64,000 bases of DNA, from positions 1 to 64,000 of the forward strand of contig NZ_CADDTS010000004.1 of assembly GCF_902753875.1 (NCBI RefSeq), read 5' to 3'. A program made the position numbers and the translations under genes. Shown here piece after piece: positions 1 through 9,135 of this stretch (positions within the stretch are counted from its first letter, which is position 1; each line of letters begins with the position of its first letter). The notes beneath the pieces are model-generated. The model was given only the letters and a program-made list of their open reading frames with translations. It did no database searches and was not told where the DNA came from. Source of the stretch: Acinetobacter bouvetii (GTDB lineage: Bacteria; Pseudomonadota; Gammaproteobacteria; Pseudomonadales; Moraxellaceae).

Positions 1-126
1 TCGGATGCTTATATTTCAGAAATCACTCAACGTTTGAATCATCGCCCAAGAAAAAGACTCGGATTTAGAAGCCCGAGTCAGGTATTATTCCAAGAACATG
101 GTGTTGCACTTCAAATGCTAATCTAA
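1..126 (+). mobile_element. 3' end of an IS30-family transposase gene (partial)
   Basis: The frame is open from the window edge to a TAA at 124-126 and gives the last 41 residues of a protein. It contains LNHRPRKRLGFRSPSQVLF, the typical C-terminal block of IS30-family transposases, which lies after the DDE catalytic core. The start and catalytic domain are outside the window, so I cannot say whether the element is intact. IS30 elements end shortly after the transposase stop, so the right inverted repeat should lie between 127 and about 180, but without the left end it cannot be placed. The catalase gene begins 97 bases downstream, so the insertion lies in or next to its promoter region. Confidence 0.75.
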
Positions 127-222
127 GCGATTAAAATTATAAATATTATCTGTCTTATCTATGTTGAGAATATCCGTATCTTTAGCCGTGCAGGAAAGGT
201 ATTTAATTTAGAGAGATAGACC

Positions 223-1740
223 ATGTTTAAGCGTTCTTTGCTGGTTGCAATGCTTGCAACAGCGACAGCTGCGACTCAAGCTGCGGCGTTAACCAAAGAC
301 AATGGTGCACCTGTTGGTGACAACCAGAATTCAATTACTGCTGGTCCAAATGGCGGTACTTTACTTCAAGATGTTCAACTCGTTCAAAAGTTACAACGTT
401 TTGGTCGTGAGCGTATTCCTGAGCGTGTTGTGCACGCACGTGGTACAGGTGCATATGGTGAGTTTGTAGCAACGAAAGATTTGTCTGATTTGACCATCGC
501 TTCTTTGTTTAAAGCGGGTACTAAAACTCCAGTTTTCTTACGTTTCTCTACGGTCATTCACGGAAAAGGTTCTCCAGAAACTTTACGTGACCCACACGGT
601 TTCGCGGTCAAGTTCTATACCCAAGAAGGGAACTGGGACTTAGTGGGTAACCAGACGCCTGTATTCTTCATTCGTGATGCAATCAAGTTTCCTGACTTCA
701 TTCATGCGATGAAGCCAAGCCCAATCAACAACGTTCAAGATGCCAACCGCGTATTTGACTTCTTGTCTAGCCAGCCTTGGGCAACCAATATGTTGACTTA
801 TGTGTACGGTAAACAAGGGGTACCAACCAGTTACCGCGAACAAGACGGTTTTGGTGTTCATGCTTACAAGTTGTATAACGACCAAGGCGAATACAAATAC
901 GTGAAATTCAACTTCCGCTCGAAACAAGGCGTGAAGGGCTTGAACGTGAAAGAAGCTGCTGAGCAACAAGGTAAAGATTTCAACCACTTGACCAATGATC
1001 TTTACGCCAACATCAATAAAGGCAACTTCCCGAAATGGGATCTTTATATCCAGGTCTTGGATCCTAAAGACCTCAGTAAGTTTGACTTCGATCCACTTGA
1101 TCCAACTAAAATCTGGCCGACTGACCTGGTTCCTGAAACGAAAGTGGGTACCTTAACGCTAAACCGTATGCCGAAGAACTTCTTCAACGAAACTGAGCAA
1201 TCCGCTTTCGCGCCAGGCAACCTGGTTCCGGGGATCGAACCATCTGAAGACCGTTTACTTCAAGGCCGTATCTTCTCTTACTCAGATACGCAAATGTACC
1301 GTTTAGGTGCCAACCACCAGCAAATTCCAGTCAACCGCCCAGTTGTTGCTGTAAACAACAACAACCAAGATGGCTACATGAACGTAAGTGAACGCGATTC
1401 TGACGTGAACTACGAGCCAAGCCGTAAAGAACCAAAACCGGCAACTGAAAAAGCGCGTGCAGTTCAAACGCCGCTTTCTGGCACTGTGCAGCAAATCGGT
1501 GTGAAAGAGCAGAACTTTAAGCAAGCCGGCGAGCTTTACCGTTCATATACTGCCAAAGAAAAAGACGACTTAATCATGAACTTAGCGGCTGACTTAGGCA
1601 ACGTTAAAGATTCAGAAACCAAACACATCATGTTGTCTTACTTCTACAAAGCTGACGCTGACTACGGTACGCGTATGACCAAAGCGGTAAATGGCAATCT
1701 GGTAACGGTTAAAGCCAAAGCTGCGCAACTGAAAGACTAA
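223..1740 (+). CDS. katB: Periplasmic monofunctional heme catalase (KatB-like)
   Basis: A 505-residue catalase that breaks down hydrogen peroxide to water and oxygen. Residues 1-22 form a signal peptide ending in an alanine-rich cleavage region, so it is probably exported to the periplasm. The distal heme-pocket His is H71 in VVHARGTGAYG. The conserved Asn is N143 in GNQTPVFFIRD, where the usual GNNTP has Gln second. The proximal heme ligand is Y353 in RIFSYSDTQMYRLG. The length fits the small-subunit clade. An exported ankyrin protein gene follows, which matches the Pseudomonas katB-ankB arrangement and supports the name. The purine-rich GAGAGATAG sits just before the ATG. The gene is preceded directly by an IS30 remnant. 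The symbol is by analogy; the enzyme class is near certain. Confidence 0.93.
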   Translation: MFKRSLLVAMLATATAATQAAALTKDNGAPVGDNQNSITAGPNGGTLLQDVQLVQKLQRFGRERIPERVVHARGTGAYGEFVATKDLSDLTIASLFKAGTKTPVFLRFSTVIHGKGSPETLRDPHGFAVKFYTQEGNWDLVGNQTPVFFIRDAIKFPDFIHAMKPSPINNVQDANRVFDFLSSQPWATNMLTYVYGKQGVPTSYREQDGFGVHAYKLYNDQGEYKYVKFNFRSKQGVKGLNVKEAAEQQGKDFNHLTNDLYANINKGNFPKWDLYIQVLDPKDLSKFDFDPLDPTKIWPTDLVPETKVGTLTLNRMPKNFFNETEQSAFAPGNLVPGIEPSEDRLLQGRIFSYSDTQMYRLGANHQQIPVNRPVVAVNNNNQDGYMNVSERDSDVNYEPSRKEPKPATEKARAVQTPLSGTVQQIGVKEQNFKQAGELYRSYTAKEKDDLIMNLAADLGNVKDSETKHIMLSYFYKADADYGTRMTKAVNGNLVTVKAKAAQLKD

Positions 1741-1800
1741 TCCAGATTGGTCTATCGAATCGGTGACTAGGGTAAAGGCTTAAAGTCGCCACCGAAAGTC

Positions 1801-1845
1801 CTGTAAAACTCAATCCTTTCCTGCAACCCTAGGGGAGTTTTACAG
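1801..1845 (+). terminator. Stem-loop between catalase and ankyrin genes
   Basis: CTGTAAAACTC (1801-1811) and GAGTTTTACAG (1835-1845) form a perfect 11-bp inverted repeat around a 23-base loop. There is no long T run after it, only GCATTTTAG. It may be a weak terminator or attenuating hairpin that lowers expression of the ankyrin gene relative to the catalase, or an mRNA-stabilising 3' structure. Confidence 0.5.
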
Positions 1846-1895
1846 GCATTTTAGTTGCATAAATTTGATTATCAACCCACTTGAGGCCGATGAAC

Positions 1896-2435
1896 ATGAA
1901 AGTGATATTGAATGGTTTAATGCTATCGATTTCAAGCATTCTATTAATGACTTTACTGACTGTCGGCATGACCAAACTACATGCTGCAGAAACGGCTCAA
2001 GTCACTCAGCAGCAAGTGTCGAATGCTGAGCAAGAATTGATTGCACTGTTTTTTGCTGCAGCCAAAACGGGAAATGAGGCAGTGATCAATGAATTTTTAA
2101 AACACGGTTTTCCAGTAGATGTCCGGAATGCCGATGGTTACACACCCTTGATGATGGCGGCATATTATGGAAATCAAAGCATTGTGACGACTCTACTGAA
2201 GTACGGTGCAGATCGCTGTTTGCGTGACAAGAAAGGCAATACCGCGCTCATGGGTGCAATGTTTAAACTGGAGTGGGCGATTGCCAAACAATTGCGCCAA
2301 GTCGACTGTGATGCCAATGTCAAACAGATGGGTCAAAAAACCACAGCTGAGTTTGCCAAAGTGATTGGTCAGGAAAAACAACTACAGAAAATTATTCAGG
2401 CGCAAGAAAAATCAGCAGCCAAAGTACAGAAATAA
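1896..2435 (+). CDS. ankB: Exported ankyrin-repeat protein (AnkB-like)
   Basis: The protein is about 179 residues. The hydrophobic N-terminus (MKVILNGLMLSISSILLM...HAA) looks like a signal peptide or anchor. Ankyrin repeats follow over roughly residues 45-135, including the consensus-like NADGYTPLMMAAYYGNQSIVTTLLKYGA and the capping repeat KGNTALMGAM. In Pseudomonas aeruginosa the exported ankyrin protein AnkB, encoded next to katB, is needed for full KatB activity. The same order here suggests a catalase helper in the periplasm, by inference. The ATG at 1896 is chosen because GAGG at 1883-1886 is well spaced from it. An ATG at 1890 and a TTG at 1881 are in frame but fit worse. Confidence 0.8.
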   Translation: MKVILNGLMLSISSILLMTLLTVGMTKLHAAETAQVTQQQVSNAEQELIALFFAAAKTGNEAVINEFLKHGFPVDVRNADGYTPLMMAAYYGNQSIVTTLLKYGADRCLRDKKGNTALMGAMFKLEWAIAKQLRQVDCDANVKQMGQKTTAEFAKVIGQEKQLQKIIQAQEKSAAKVQK

Positions 2436-2550
2436 TTTAGCCAGCCGAGGGGAAATTTTGATAGGAATCCGGCCAGCTATACGCAAAACTAGCAATATCA
2501 AGCTAAAAAGTGTGTTTTAATGCAGGCAGCACAGCGAAATTTCATTAGAT

Positions 2551-3756
2551 ATGGCTCCAATCATTCAATCTTTGCTTGATACTGACTTGTACAAATTTAC
2601 CATGCTACAAGTGGTACTGCATAAATTTCCTCAAACCCATAGCGTCTATCATTTCCGTTGCCGCAACCTAGAGGATACGGTTTATCCCCTGACGGACATT
2701 CTGGATGATTTGAACCAGCAACTGGATTATTTGTGCCAGCTCAAGTTTAAAGAAGATGAGCTGCTTTATTTGCGCAGTTTACGTTTTATCAAAAGCGACT
2801 TTGTTGATTATCTGGAACTGTTCCAGCTGAAACGCCGCTTTATTAAAGCGGGGATTGATGCTGAAGGCCGTCTGGACATCTGGGTAGAAGGTCCCATGGT
2901 TCAGGCGATGATGTTTGAAATCTTCGTCTTGGCGATTGTCAATGAATTGTATTTCCAGCGTATTCGTACGCCAGAAGTGCTAGCAGAAGGTGAGCGTCGT
3001 TTACAGCATAAAATTGCGCTGCTGAAACAATATGAAGCCCAGCAAAATCCCAATGACCCGCCATTTTTAGTGTCGGATTTTGGTACGCGCCGTCGCTATA
3101 GTTATGCATGGCAAAAGCATGTGATTGAAGAGTTTAATCAGGCTTCCCCTTATATTTTCCGTGGTACCAGTAATGTATTGATTGCCAAAGATTTAGGTAT
3201 TACCCCCATTGGGACCATGGCACATGAATTCCTTCAGGCATTCCAGGCGCTGGATGTACGATTACGTAATTTCCAAAAAGCGGCACTGGAAACCTGGGTA
3301 CAGGAATATCGTGGTGACTTAGGCATTGCCTTGACGGATGTGGTAGGAATGGATGCCTTCCTGCGCGACTTTGATTTGTACTTTGCCAAACTGTTTGATG
3401 GCTTGCGTCATGACAGTGGTGACCCGTATGAATGGGGCGATAAAGCCTATGCTCATTACAAAAAACTGAAAATTGACAGCAAAACCAAAATGCTGACCTT
3501 TAGTGATGGTCTGAATATTGAAAAGGCCTGGAGCCTGCATCAATATTTTAAAGACCGTTTCCAAGTGAGCTTTGGGATTGGTACCAACTTGACCAATGAT
3601 ATGGGACAAACCCCGCTGAATATCGTGTTGAAACTGGTGGAATGTAATGGCCAGTCGGTAGCGAAAATTTCCGATAGTCCGGGAAAAACCATGACCGATA
3701 ACGATACTTTCCTGGCTTATTTACGTCAGGTCTTCCAGATTCCAGAAGTGGAATAA
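2551..3756 (+). CDS. pncB: Nicotinate phosphoribosyltransferase
   Basis: A 401-residue enzyme of the NAD salvage (Preiss-Handler) pathway. It converts nicotinate and PRPP to nicotinate mononucleotide with ATP hydrolysis in the cytosol. The N-terminus ([13 protein letters not shown]), the [12 protein letters not shown] segment and [14 protein letters not shown] are family signatures. H225 in the last corresponds to the His phosphorylated in the Salmonella enzyme. SDGLNIEKA and [11 protein letters not shown] near the C-terminus form the phosphate-binding part. Length matches bacterial PncB. It stands alone between the ankyrin and rhodanese genes, with no visible operator. Confidence 0.96.
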   Translation: MAPIIQSLLDTDLYKFTMLQVVLHKFPQTHSVYHFRCRNLEDTVYPLTDILDDLNQQLDYLCQLKFKEDELLYLRSLRFIKSDFVDYLELFQLKRRFIKAGIDAEGRLDIWVEGPMVQAMMFEIFVLAIVNELYFQRIRTPEVLAEGERRLQHKIALLKQYEAQQNPNDPPFLVSDFGTRRRYSYAWQKHVIEEFNQASPYIFRGTSNVLIAKDLGITPIGTMAHEFLQAFQALDVRLRNFQKAALETWVQEYRGDLGIALTDVVGMDAFLRDFDLYFAKLFDGLRHDSGDPYEWGDKAYAHYKKLKIDSKTKMLTFSDGLNIEKAWSLHQYFKDRFQVSFGIGTNLTNDMGQTPLNIVLKLVECNGQSVAKISDSPGKTMTDNDTFLAYLRQVFQIPEVE

Positions 3757-3869
3757 TCCTTTTTTTGCTATATCTGATTTTTTGCTAAATGAATGCAAAA
3801 AATCAGCATAATAGTGAAAATGAGTTGTGCTAAGATCATAAATGTTGATCTGAATAAAACTCGAAAAGT

Positions 3870-4718
3870 ATGACTACATCTGCCTTTAATTTTGGTCTGC
3901 TGATAGAAGCAGAAGAGCTTGTGCCTTATTTGGGGAATGAGAAATTACGCATTGTCGATCTCAGCCGTCGTTCTGTTTATGATCAATTGCATATTCCGCA
4001 TGCCATTCATGTGCAACCCAAACAACTGGTGCGTCAGCAAGAACAGGCTTCGGGTTTGTTGCCCGATATTGCCGGCCTGAAAGCCCTGATTGAGTATTTA
4101 AATATTTCTCCCGAGCATCATGTGGTGGCTTATGATGATGAAGGCGGGGCATGGGCAGGGCGTCTGATCTGGAATTTACACTGTTTGGGTTTTGAAAATA
4201 CCAGTTTGCTGAATGGTGGTATTCATGCCTGGCTGGCAGCCGGTCTGCCGACTTCTTCTGACGTGGAAAAAGTCGTGCCTGTCGAGCATCTGGTAGAGAT
4301 TAACCAGGCCAATATTGAACAATATCGTATTAAATATCCACAGCTTCTAGAAAAAGTACAACATCAGGAAACTCAGCTCTGGGATTGCCGCACTGAAGAT
4401 GAATATACCGGTCTGCGACTTGCAGCGCGACGCGGCGGTCACATTCCAAATGCCCGACATTTTGAATGGAGCACTGCCCTTAATCGTGAAAATCATTTAA
4501 AATTACACCCCTTGGAACGCACCCAACAGCGCTTAGAACAATTGGGATTCAATTTAAAACAACCTGTAGTGGTGTATTGTCAGTCACATCACCGTTCAGG
4601 TCTGGCTTATATCTTGGGTCGACTCCTTGGTTGGAATATTCAAGCTTATGATGGTGCGTGGAGTGAATGGGGCAACCGCCTCGACAGTCCGATTATTACC
4701 GGAGAATTACCATCTTGA
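3870..4718 (+). CDS. Two-domain rhodanese-type sulfurtransferase
   Basis: A 282-residue protein with two rhodanese domains, about residues 15-135 and 150-278, as in thiosulfate and 3-mercaptopyruvate sulfurtransferases. The second domain carries the active-site Cys at C237 in [11 protein letters not shown]. That loop (CQSHHRSG) matches neither the mercaptopyruvate-type CGSGVT nor the thiosulfate-type CRKGVT, so the sulfur donor cannot be assigned. The first domain is the usual inactive structural one. The stop codon overlaps the start of psd by four bases, so the two genes are very probably co-transcribed and translationally coupled. Confidence 0.88.
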   Translation: MTTSAFNFGLLIEAEELVPYLGNEKLRIVDLSRRSVYDQLHIPHAIHVQPKQLVRQQEQASGLLPDIAGLKALIEYLNISPEHHVVAYDDEGGAWAGRLIWNLHCLGFENTSLLNGGIHAWLAAGLPTSSDVEKVVPVEHLVEINQANIEQYRIKYPQLLEKVQHQETQLWDCRTEDEYTGLRLAARRGGHIPNARHFEWSTALNRENHLKLHPLERTQQRLEQLGFNLKQPVVVYCQSHHRSGLAYILGRLLGWNIQAYDGAWSEWGNRLDSPIITGELPS

Positions 4719-5566
4719 GCTTCACATCACGTTTAAAAAAACAAATTTTTATTCAAGCACAACGTGTCGTGCCACAACACCAGTTATCCCGTGTCGTGGG
4801 TAAACTTGCAGCGAGTGAAAACCCGATCATCAAAAATACCGTGATTCAGGCATTTAAAGCCCAGTACGGGATTGATATGTCGATTGCGGAACAAGGCAAT
4901 GCACTCAAGTTCAAATCTTTTAACGAATTTTTTACCCGCTCTTTAAAAGAGGGCGTTCGTCAAATTGACCCGGACGTGCATAGCGTTGTCTCTCCGGCAG
5001 ATGGCGCGATCTCGCAATTGGGGAAAATTGAACAAGGCGATATTTTTCAGGCCAAAGGTCAAAGCTTTTCGGTGGAAAAATTAATTGCAGATCCGCAATT
5101 GGCTGAACCTTTTAAAAATGGCCAATTTGCTACCGTGTATTTATCGCCTAAAGATTATCACCGTGTGCATATGCCATTTGCAGGGACATTGACTGAAACC
5201 TTGTATGTGCCAGGCGAATTATTCTCGGTCAATCAAACCACTGCGGAAAATATTCCCGGGTTATTTGCGCGTAATGAGCGAATGGTTTGTCTTTTTGATA
5301 CCGAGTTGGGTCGTATGGCGGTGGTTTTAGTCGGTGCCATGATTGTAGCCGGAATTGAAACCGTGGCAACCGGTAAGGTGAAACCGACCGGACGCCTAGA
5401 ATTAAACCAGCACAACCTGTTCCTGGAAAAAGGGGCAGAACTGGGCCGTTTCTATTTGGGTTCTACCGCGGTGATTTTATTTGAACAAGATAAAATGACA
5501 TGGGATGCCGCGTTCAAAGCTAATTCGGTGGTAGTGATGGGCGAAGCTTTGGGACATACGGTTTAA
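4715..5566 (+). CDS. psd: Phosphatidylserine decarboxylase proenzyme
   Basis: Makes phosphatidylethanolamine from phosphatidylserine at the inner membrane. The 283-residue proenzyme self-cleaves in the LGST motif between G249 and S250, and S250 becomes the pyruvoyl group of the alpha chain. The [11 protein letters not shown] segment carries conserved catalytic-site histidines. I place the start at TTG 4715: GGAG (4701-4704) lies 10 bases upstream, and the resulting [16 protein letters not shown] begins where the family begins. An in-frame codon at 4667 would add 16 residues inside the rhodanese gene. TTGA couples this start to the upstream stop. Confidence 0.95.
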   Translation: MSFTSRLKKQIFIQAQRVVPQHQLSRVVGKLAASENPIIKNTVIQAFKAQYGIDMSIAEQGNALKFKSFNEFFTRSLKEGVRQIDPDVHSVVSPADGAISQLGKIEQGDIFQAKGQSFSVEKLIADPQLAEPFKNGQFATVYLSPKDYHRVHMPFAGTLTETLYVPGELFSVNQTTAENIPGLFARNERMVCLFDTELGRMAVVLVGAMIVAGIETVATGKVKPTGRLELNQHNLFLEKGAELGRFYLGSTAVILFEQDKMTWDAAFKANSVVVMGEALGHTV

Positions 5567-5573
5567 AGGCTTT

Positions 5574-5823
5574 CAGCCTCCCTTTGTTAAAGGGAGGTTG
5601 GAGGGATTATCTCTATTCAATAAATCGCTTTAAGTTTATAAAAATCCCCCTCATTCCCCCTTTTGAAAGGGAGAGGTTCCCTCTCCTATAAGGAGAGGGC
5701 TAGGGAGAGGTTAAAAAGCCCCTCCACTTAACCTCCTCCCTCTGGGAGGAGGAATAATCACAATGGCCATTGTGATTATTACAGGGATGCCTCATTTCCT
5801 AAAAGGAGAGGGAACAGCAAAGC
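5574..5823. repeat. Cluster of REP-like palindromes
   Basis: The gap after psd is packed with short inverted repeats. CCTCCCTTT-gtt-AAAGGGAGG is at 5577-5597. CCCTTT-tg-AAAGGG is at 5658-5671. CCCTCTCCT-ata-AGGAGAGGG is at 5679-5699. CCTCCTCCC-tct-GGGAGGAGG is at 5732-5752. A perfect 28-bp palindrome spans 5753-5780. Three of the hairpins share the format of 9-bp arms and a 3-base loop, all with pyrimidine-rich left arms. Remnants such as AGGGAGAGG recur between them. There is no ORF here. The pattern is that of a bacterial intergenic palindromic repeat (REP/BIME-like) array. Confidence 0.75.
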
Positions 5824-5825
5824 AT

Positions 5826-5857
5826 AAAAAAAGCGCCTCGAATGAGGCGCTTTTTTT
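5826..5857. terminator. Bidirectional intrinsic terminator
   Basis: GCGCCTC (5833-5839) pairs with GAGGCGC (5844-5850) around a GAAT loop. It is flanked by seven A on the left and seven T on the right, so it can stop transcription from either side: psd plus repeats on the plus strand, and the SPOR gene on the minus strand. Confidence 0.9.
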
Positions 5858-5868
5858 ATGGATTCAAC

Positions 5869-6477
5869 TTAGCGTTTCACCACAATAGAATCAATACCGC
5901 TGCGTTGCAGGGTTTGCTGTGCAATCACTGCAGCTTCCTGAGAATCATAAGGCCCTGAAATCACACGGTACCAAGTTTGACCGCCTTCAACCGATTTCAC
6001 TACATCAGCAGATAAACCATTCAGGATAATTTCAGCACGGCGTGCATCGGCGCTATCCGGATCGGGATAACTGCGCACCTGCAGAATATAACTTGGCTGA
6101 TGGGCAGCAGGAGCTTCAGTTGCATCCAGTCCCGGTTCAGGAGTTTCGGTTTTGATTGTCGGCTCTTCAGGGGCTTCAACAATCACTACGGCATCAGAGT
6201 TTTTAGTTTCAGGTACTGCCTGATCTGGAATAGGAGTGACTTGCTGTTGCGGCAATAAATCGTAGAAACGATAGTCTTTGTTTGTATCTTCTTGATAATG
6301 CTCTGAATTAATCTGATTTTTAGGTTTTACGGGTTCCCAGGGTTTCCATAACATTAAAGCTACTGCAAAACTTAACACGATTAAAATGACGACAAGTGTT
6401 CCCAGCCATGCCGGAATCAATGGTTTTTTTGGCTTATTGGGCCGTTCAGATACACCGCGCTGCGTTTTTCCAAACAC
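5869..6477 (-). CDS. SPOR-domain inner-membrane protein
   Basis: A 202-residue bitopic protein. It has a short basic cytosolic N-terminus, one transmembrane helix at about residues 22-44 (LIPAWLGTLVVILIVLSF), a proline- and acid-rich linker, and a C-terminal SPOR domain at about 128-202 (YILQVRSYPDPDSADARRAE). SPOR domains bind denuded peptidoglycan at the septum, as in FtsN and DedD, so a role in cell division or septal wall remodelling is inferred. It lies downstream of argS on the same strand. A bidirectional terminator follows it. Confidence 0.87.
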   Translation of the reverse strand: MFGKTQRGVSERPNKPKKPLIPAWLGTLVVILIVLSFAVALMLWKPWEPVKPKNQINSEHYQEDTNKDYRFYDLLPQQQVTPIPDQAVPETKNSDAVVIVEAPEEPTIKTETPEPGLDATEAPAAHQPSYILQVRSYPDPDSADARRAEIILNGLSADVVKSVEGGQTWYRVISGPYDSQEAAVIAQQTLQRSGIDSIVVKR

Positions 6478-6641
6478 GTGGAAACCTCATTTATTTTTTA
6501 ATTGTTACCAACCACTTTGGGGGCCGCCCAAAGATAGAAGTCTTGATTGTTATATATTACATGACTGTCATCAGGATTTTGTTTAATTTTCACAATTTCA
6601 GCACAAGCTTGATGAATCTAGCATATAACTGAATATAAAAG

Positions 6642-6670
6642 AAATACAGGCCCATATAGAGCCTGTATTT
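6642..6670 (-). terminator. Stem-loop between argS and the SPOR gene
   Basis: AAATACAGGC (6642-6651) and GCCTGTATTT (6661-6670) form a perfect 10-bp stem with a 9-base loop. The minus-strand continuation has a short T-rich stretch (CTTTTATATTC). It probably terminates argS transcripts or protects their 3' end. Confidence 0.55.
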
Positions 6671-6707
6671 GAATAGATTTTACCGTAAGTCTAACGAGTC
6701 TTTGGAT

Positions 6708-6826
6708 TCCAATGCACTGAGTGAGTGCATTGGATTTCAAGTATGTAGCATGTCAATCTAAAAGCAGTGCTTTACATTTTAACTCGAGCACGGCTCTCAT
6801 TTTGCGAGCATACAAAGCAGTGCTTT
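6708..6826. repeat. Stem-loop followed by a repeated 13-base palindrome
   Basis: CCAATGCACT (6709-6718) and AGTGCATTGG (6724-6733) form a perfect stem with a 5-base loop. Two identical copies of AAAGCAGTGCTTT then occur at 6761-6773 and 6814-6826. Each copy is itself a palindrome around a central G. The last copy ends just before the argS stop codon. No gene is visible in 6478-6828 apart from these structures. Confidence 0.6.
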
Positions 6827-6828
6827 GT

Positions 6829-8619
6829 TTACATGCTCTCAGGTGCGGATACACCAAGCAATTCAAGACCGTTGCGTAAAACTTGCTGTACATTCACAGA
6901 AAGTAATAAGCGAGCTTGAGTTAATTCAGCATCATCGCCTAAGACTTTGTTTTCGTTGTACCAGCCGTGGAATAGCGCAGCAAGTTCTTTTAAGTAGTTA
7001 CCCACTTGGTGTGGTTCATAACTGTTTGCAGCACGAACAACAATTTCAGGGTAAGCTGCAAGTTTAGCCAATACTTCTGTTTCAGCATCTAGTGCAAGTT
7101 TTGCAGCAAATTGACGTGCATTCAGTGCATCAAAGTTCACACCTGTGGTTGCTGCTTTTTCTAACATACGGCAGATACGTGCGTGCGCATATTGAATGTA
7201 GTACACCGCATTGTCTTTGCTTTGTGACACAGCAAGGTCTAAGTCGAAGTCAATGTGTTGTTCTGACTTGCGCATCACGTAGTAGAAACGTGCGGCGTCG
7301 TTACCAACTTCTTTACGCAAGTCACGTAAAGTCACGAACTGGCCTGAACGGGATGACATTTGCACCATCTCGCCACCACGCCACAAGCTGACGAACTGAA
7401 CCAAAAGTACAGTCAGTTTAGAGGAGTCATACCCCATGGCATCAATGGCTGCTTTGACACGTGCAATATAACCGTGATGGTCAGAACCCCAGATGTCTAC
7501 CAGATTGGTATAACCACGTTGTAATTTATTCAGGTGATACGCAATGTCAGAGGCAAAGTAAGTGGTTTGACCATTACGACGTTTTACCACGCGGTCTTTT
7601 TCATCGCCAAATTCAGTCGATTTAAACCAGATGTTGCCATCTTGTTCATACAAGAAACCACGCTGATCTAAAGTTTGTAAGGCTTCTTCAATTTTTTCAG
7701 TCAGGGTGGCTTCACTGAACCATTGATTGAAGGTGACGCCAAATTCACCCAAGTCATCTTTAATGTCATTCAGGATGGCTTTTAATGCCGCTTGATGGAA
7801 TATACGATAGCCTTCGCCTAGATGGTTTTGAGAATTATTAATCAGACCATCAATGTGCTTTTCTTTGTCGCCAGACAATACAACTTTGTTGCCATCTGCA
7901 TCCAGTTCGGCAGCATATTGCACATCTTCAGGCACATCTTTATAGATGTCCGCAACTGGACGTACATAGGCATCGCCATCTTGATCGATAATGCTTTGCG
8001 CGATTTCTTTAACGTAGTCGCCTTGGTAAGCATTTTTCGGAAAAACCAGTTCCTGACCGGTGAGTTGCAAATAACGCAGGTAAGTTGAAGTCGCCAAAAT
8101 GTCCATTTGACGGCCGGCATCATTGACATAATATTCACGGTCAACTTTGGCGCCTGTAGCTTCCAGCAAGTTAGCCACGGTCATGCCGTAAGCTGCACCA
8201 CGACCATGACCCACGTGCAGGCTAGAAGTCGGGTTAGCTGAAACAAATTCGACTTGGATGCGTTTTTCCGCATTGGCAGTAGTACGACCGAATTGCTCTT
8301 TTTGTGCTTGAATCTGGTCTAAAACAGCAAAACGTTGGTCAGCATTTAAAAAGAAATTAATAAAGCCAGGACCGGCAATTTCTGCTTTGCTGATATCTGC
8401 TACTTCAGGAAGGTTTGCGAGAATTTTTTCCGCCAGATCACGAGGTTTCATACCCGCAGCTTTAGAACCAATCATTGCAATATTTGAAGCGAAGTCACCG
8501 TGGCTTCGGTCTTTGGTTCGCGTTAAATGACCGTTGTTATTCCAGTCGGATGGAAGTACACCTTCAGCTTGAAGGGATTGCACTGCATGATCGAGAGCTG
8601 CTTGTATTGCCGTATTCAT
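6829..8619 (-). CDS. argS: Arginyl-tRNA synthetase
   Basis: A 596-residue class I aminoacyl-tRNA synthetase that charges tRNA-Arg in the cytosol. It has the N-terminal Add-1-type domain, the HIGH-like motif in NPTSSLHVGHGRGAAYG, SDHHGYIARVKAA in the Rossmann fold, and a C-terminal anticodon-binding domain ending ELLGVSAPESM. The start is put at 8619 (MNTAIQAALDHAV) because the family begins there. An in-frame extension to 8718 adds 33 residues rich in Cys and Ile with no family similarity. A stem-loop follows the gene. Confidence 0.96.
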   Translation of the reverse strand: MNTAIQAALDHAVQSLQAEGVLPSDWNNNGHLTRTKDRSHGDFASNIAMIGSKAAGMKPRDLAEKILANLPEVADISKAEIAGPGFINFFLNADQRFAVLDQIQAQKEQFGRTTANAEKRIQVEFVSANPTSSLHVGHGRGAAYGMTVANLLEATGAKVDREYYVNDAGRQMDILATSTYLRYLQLTGQELVFPKNAYQGDYVKEIAQSIIDQDGDAYVRPVADIYKDVPEDVQYAAELDADGNKVVLSGDKEKHIDGLINNSQNHLGEGYRIFHQAALKAILNDIKDDLGEFGVTFNQWFSEATLTEKIEEALQTLDQRGFLYEQDGNIWFKSTEFGDEKDRVVKRRNGQTTYFASDIAYHLNKLQRGYTNLVDIWGSDHHGYIARVKAAIDAMGYDSSKLTVLLVQFVSLWRGGEMVQMSSRSGQFVTLRDLRKEVGNDAARFYYVMRKSEQHIDFDLDLAVSQSKDNAVYYIQYAHARICRMLEKAATTGVNFDALNARQFAAKLALDAETEVLAKLAAYPEIVVRAANSYEPHQVGNYLKELAALFHGWYNENKVLGDDAELTQARLLLSVNVQQVLRNGLELLGVSAPESM

Positions 8620-8813
8620 AATCAGTCGAAAAATAAATGTCGCAGAAAAACAGCAAATATAGCAAATTTCACAGTCTTTAGGTGAACCCATTTGTATTGA
8701 ATGAATCTTGTCCGACAAGCTGGTTTAAATGGAACAGCTTAAATTCAGGAAAAGATTCAAAAAAACAGGATTTCTGGCATATTGTAAGGCTATAGAGCAG
8801 CAGAGTCGGTCCT

Positions 8814-9098
8814 ATGCAACCTGAACGTCCTACGATTATTGGCAATATCCCGAAACTTCCCGCCAAATGGGCCACGGTGGTGATGCCATTTATGCTGTCC
8901 TGCCTGATGAGTGGCATTATTTCCTTTATCAATATGTTGCGTAATTTGGGCTGGATTGATGGCTTTCTGCACTTATGGCTGCATAACTGGATGATTTCCT
9001 GGGCCTTTGCTTTTCCGATTGTATTGGTGCTGTTGCCTGTAGTGCGTAAGCTGACCGCTAAACTGGTGGATATCCCTGAGCCTCCGGAAGCGAAGTAA
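8814..9098 (+). CDS. DUF2798-type small membrane protein
   Basis: A 94-residue protein with two predicted transmembrane helices, about residues 21-42 and 58-82. The spacing of FMLSCLMSGIISFIN, WLHNWMISWAFAFPIVLVLLPVVRKL matches the DUF2798 family of small inner-membrane proteins. Its function is unknown. It is divergent from argS and converges on the DUF445 gene. Confidence 0.75.
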   Translation: MQPERPTIIGNIPKLPAKWATVVMPFMLSCLMSGIISFINMLRNLGWIDGFLHLWLHNWMISWAFAFPIVLVLLPVVRKLTAKLVDIPEPPEAK

Positions 9099-9135
9099 AG
9101 CTAAAGAGAAGATAATCTTTTAATCAGGAAATAAA

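Noticed and set aside
5574..5823. CRISPR array
   Set aside because: Repeats are palindromic but differ in sequence and spacing; there are no identical direct repeats and no cas genes.
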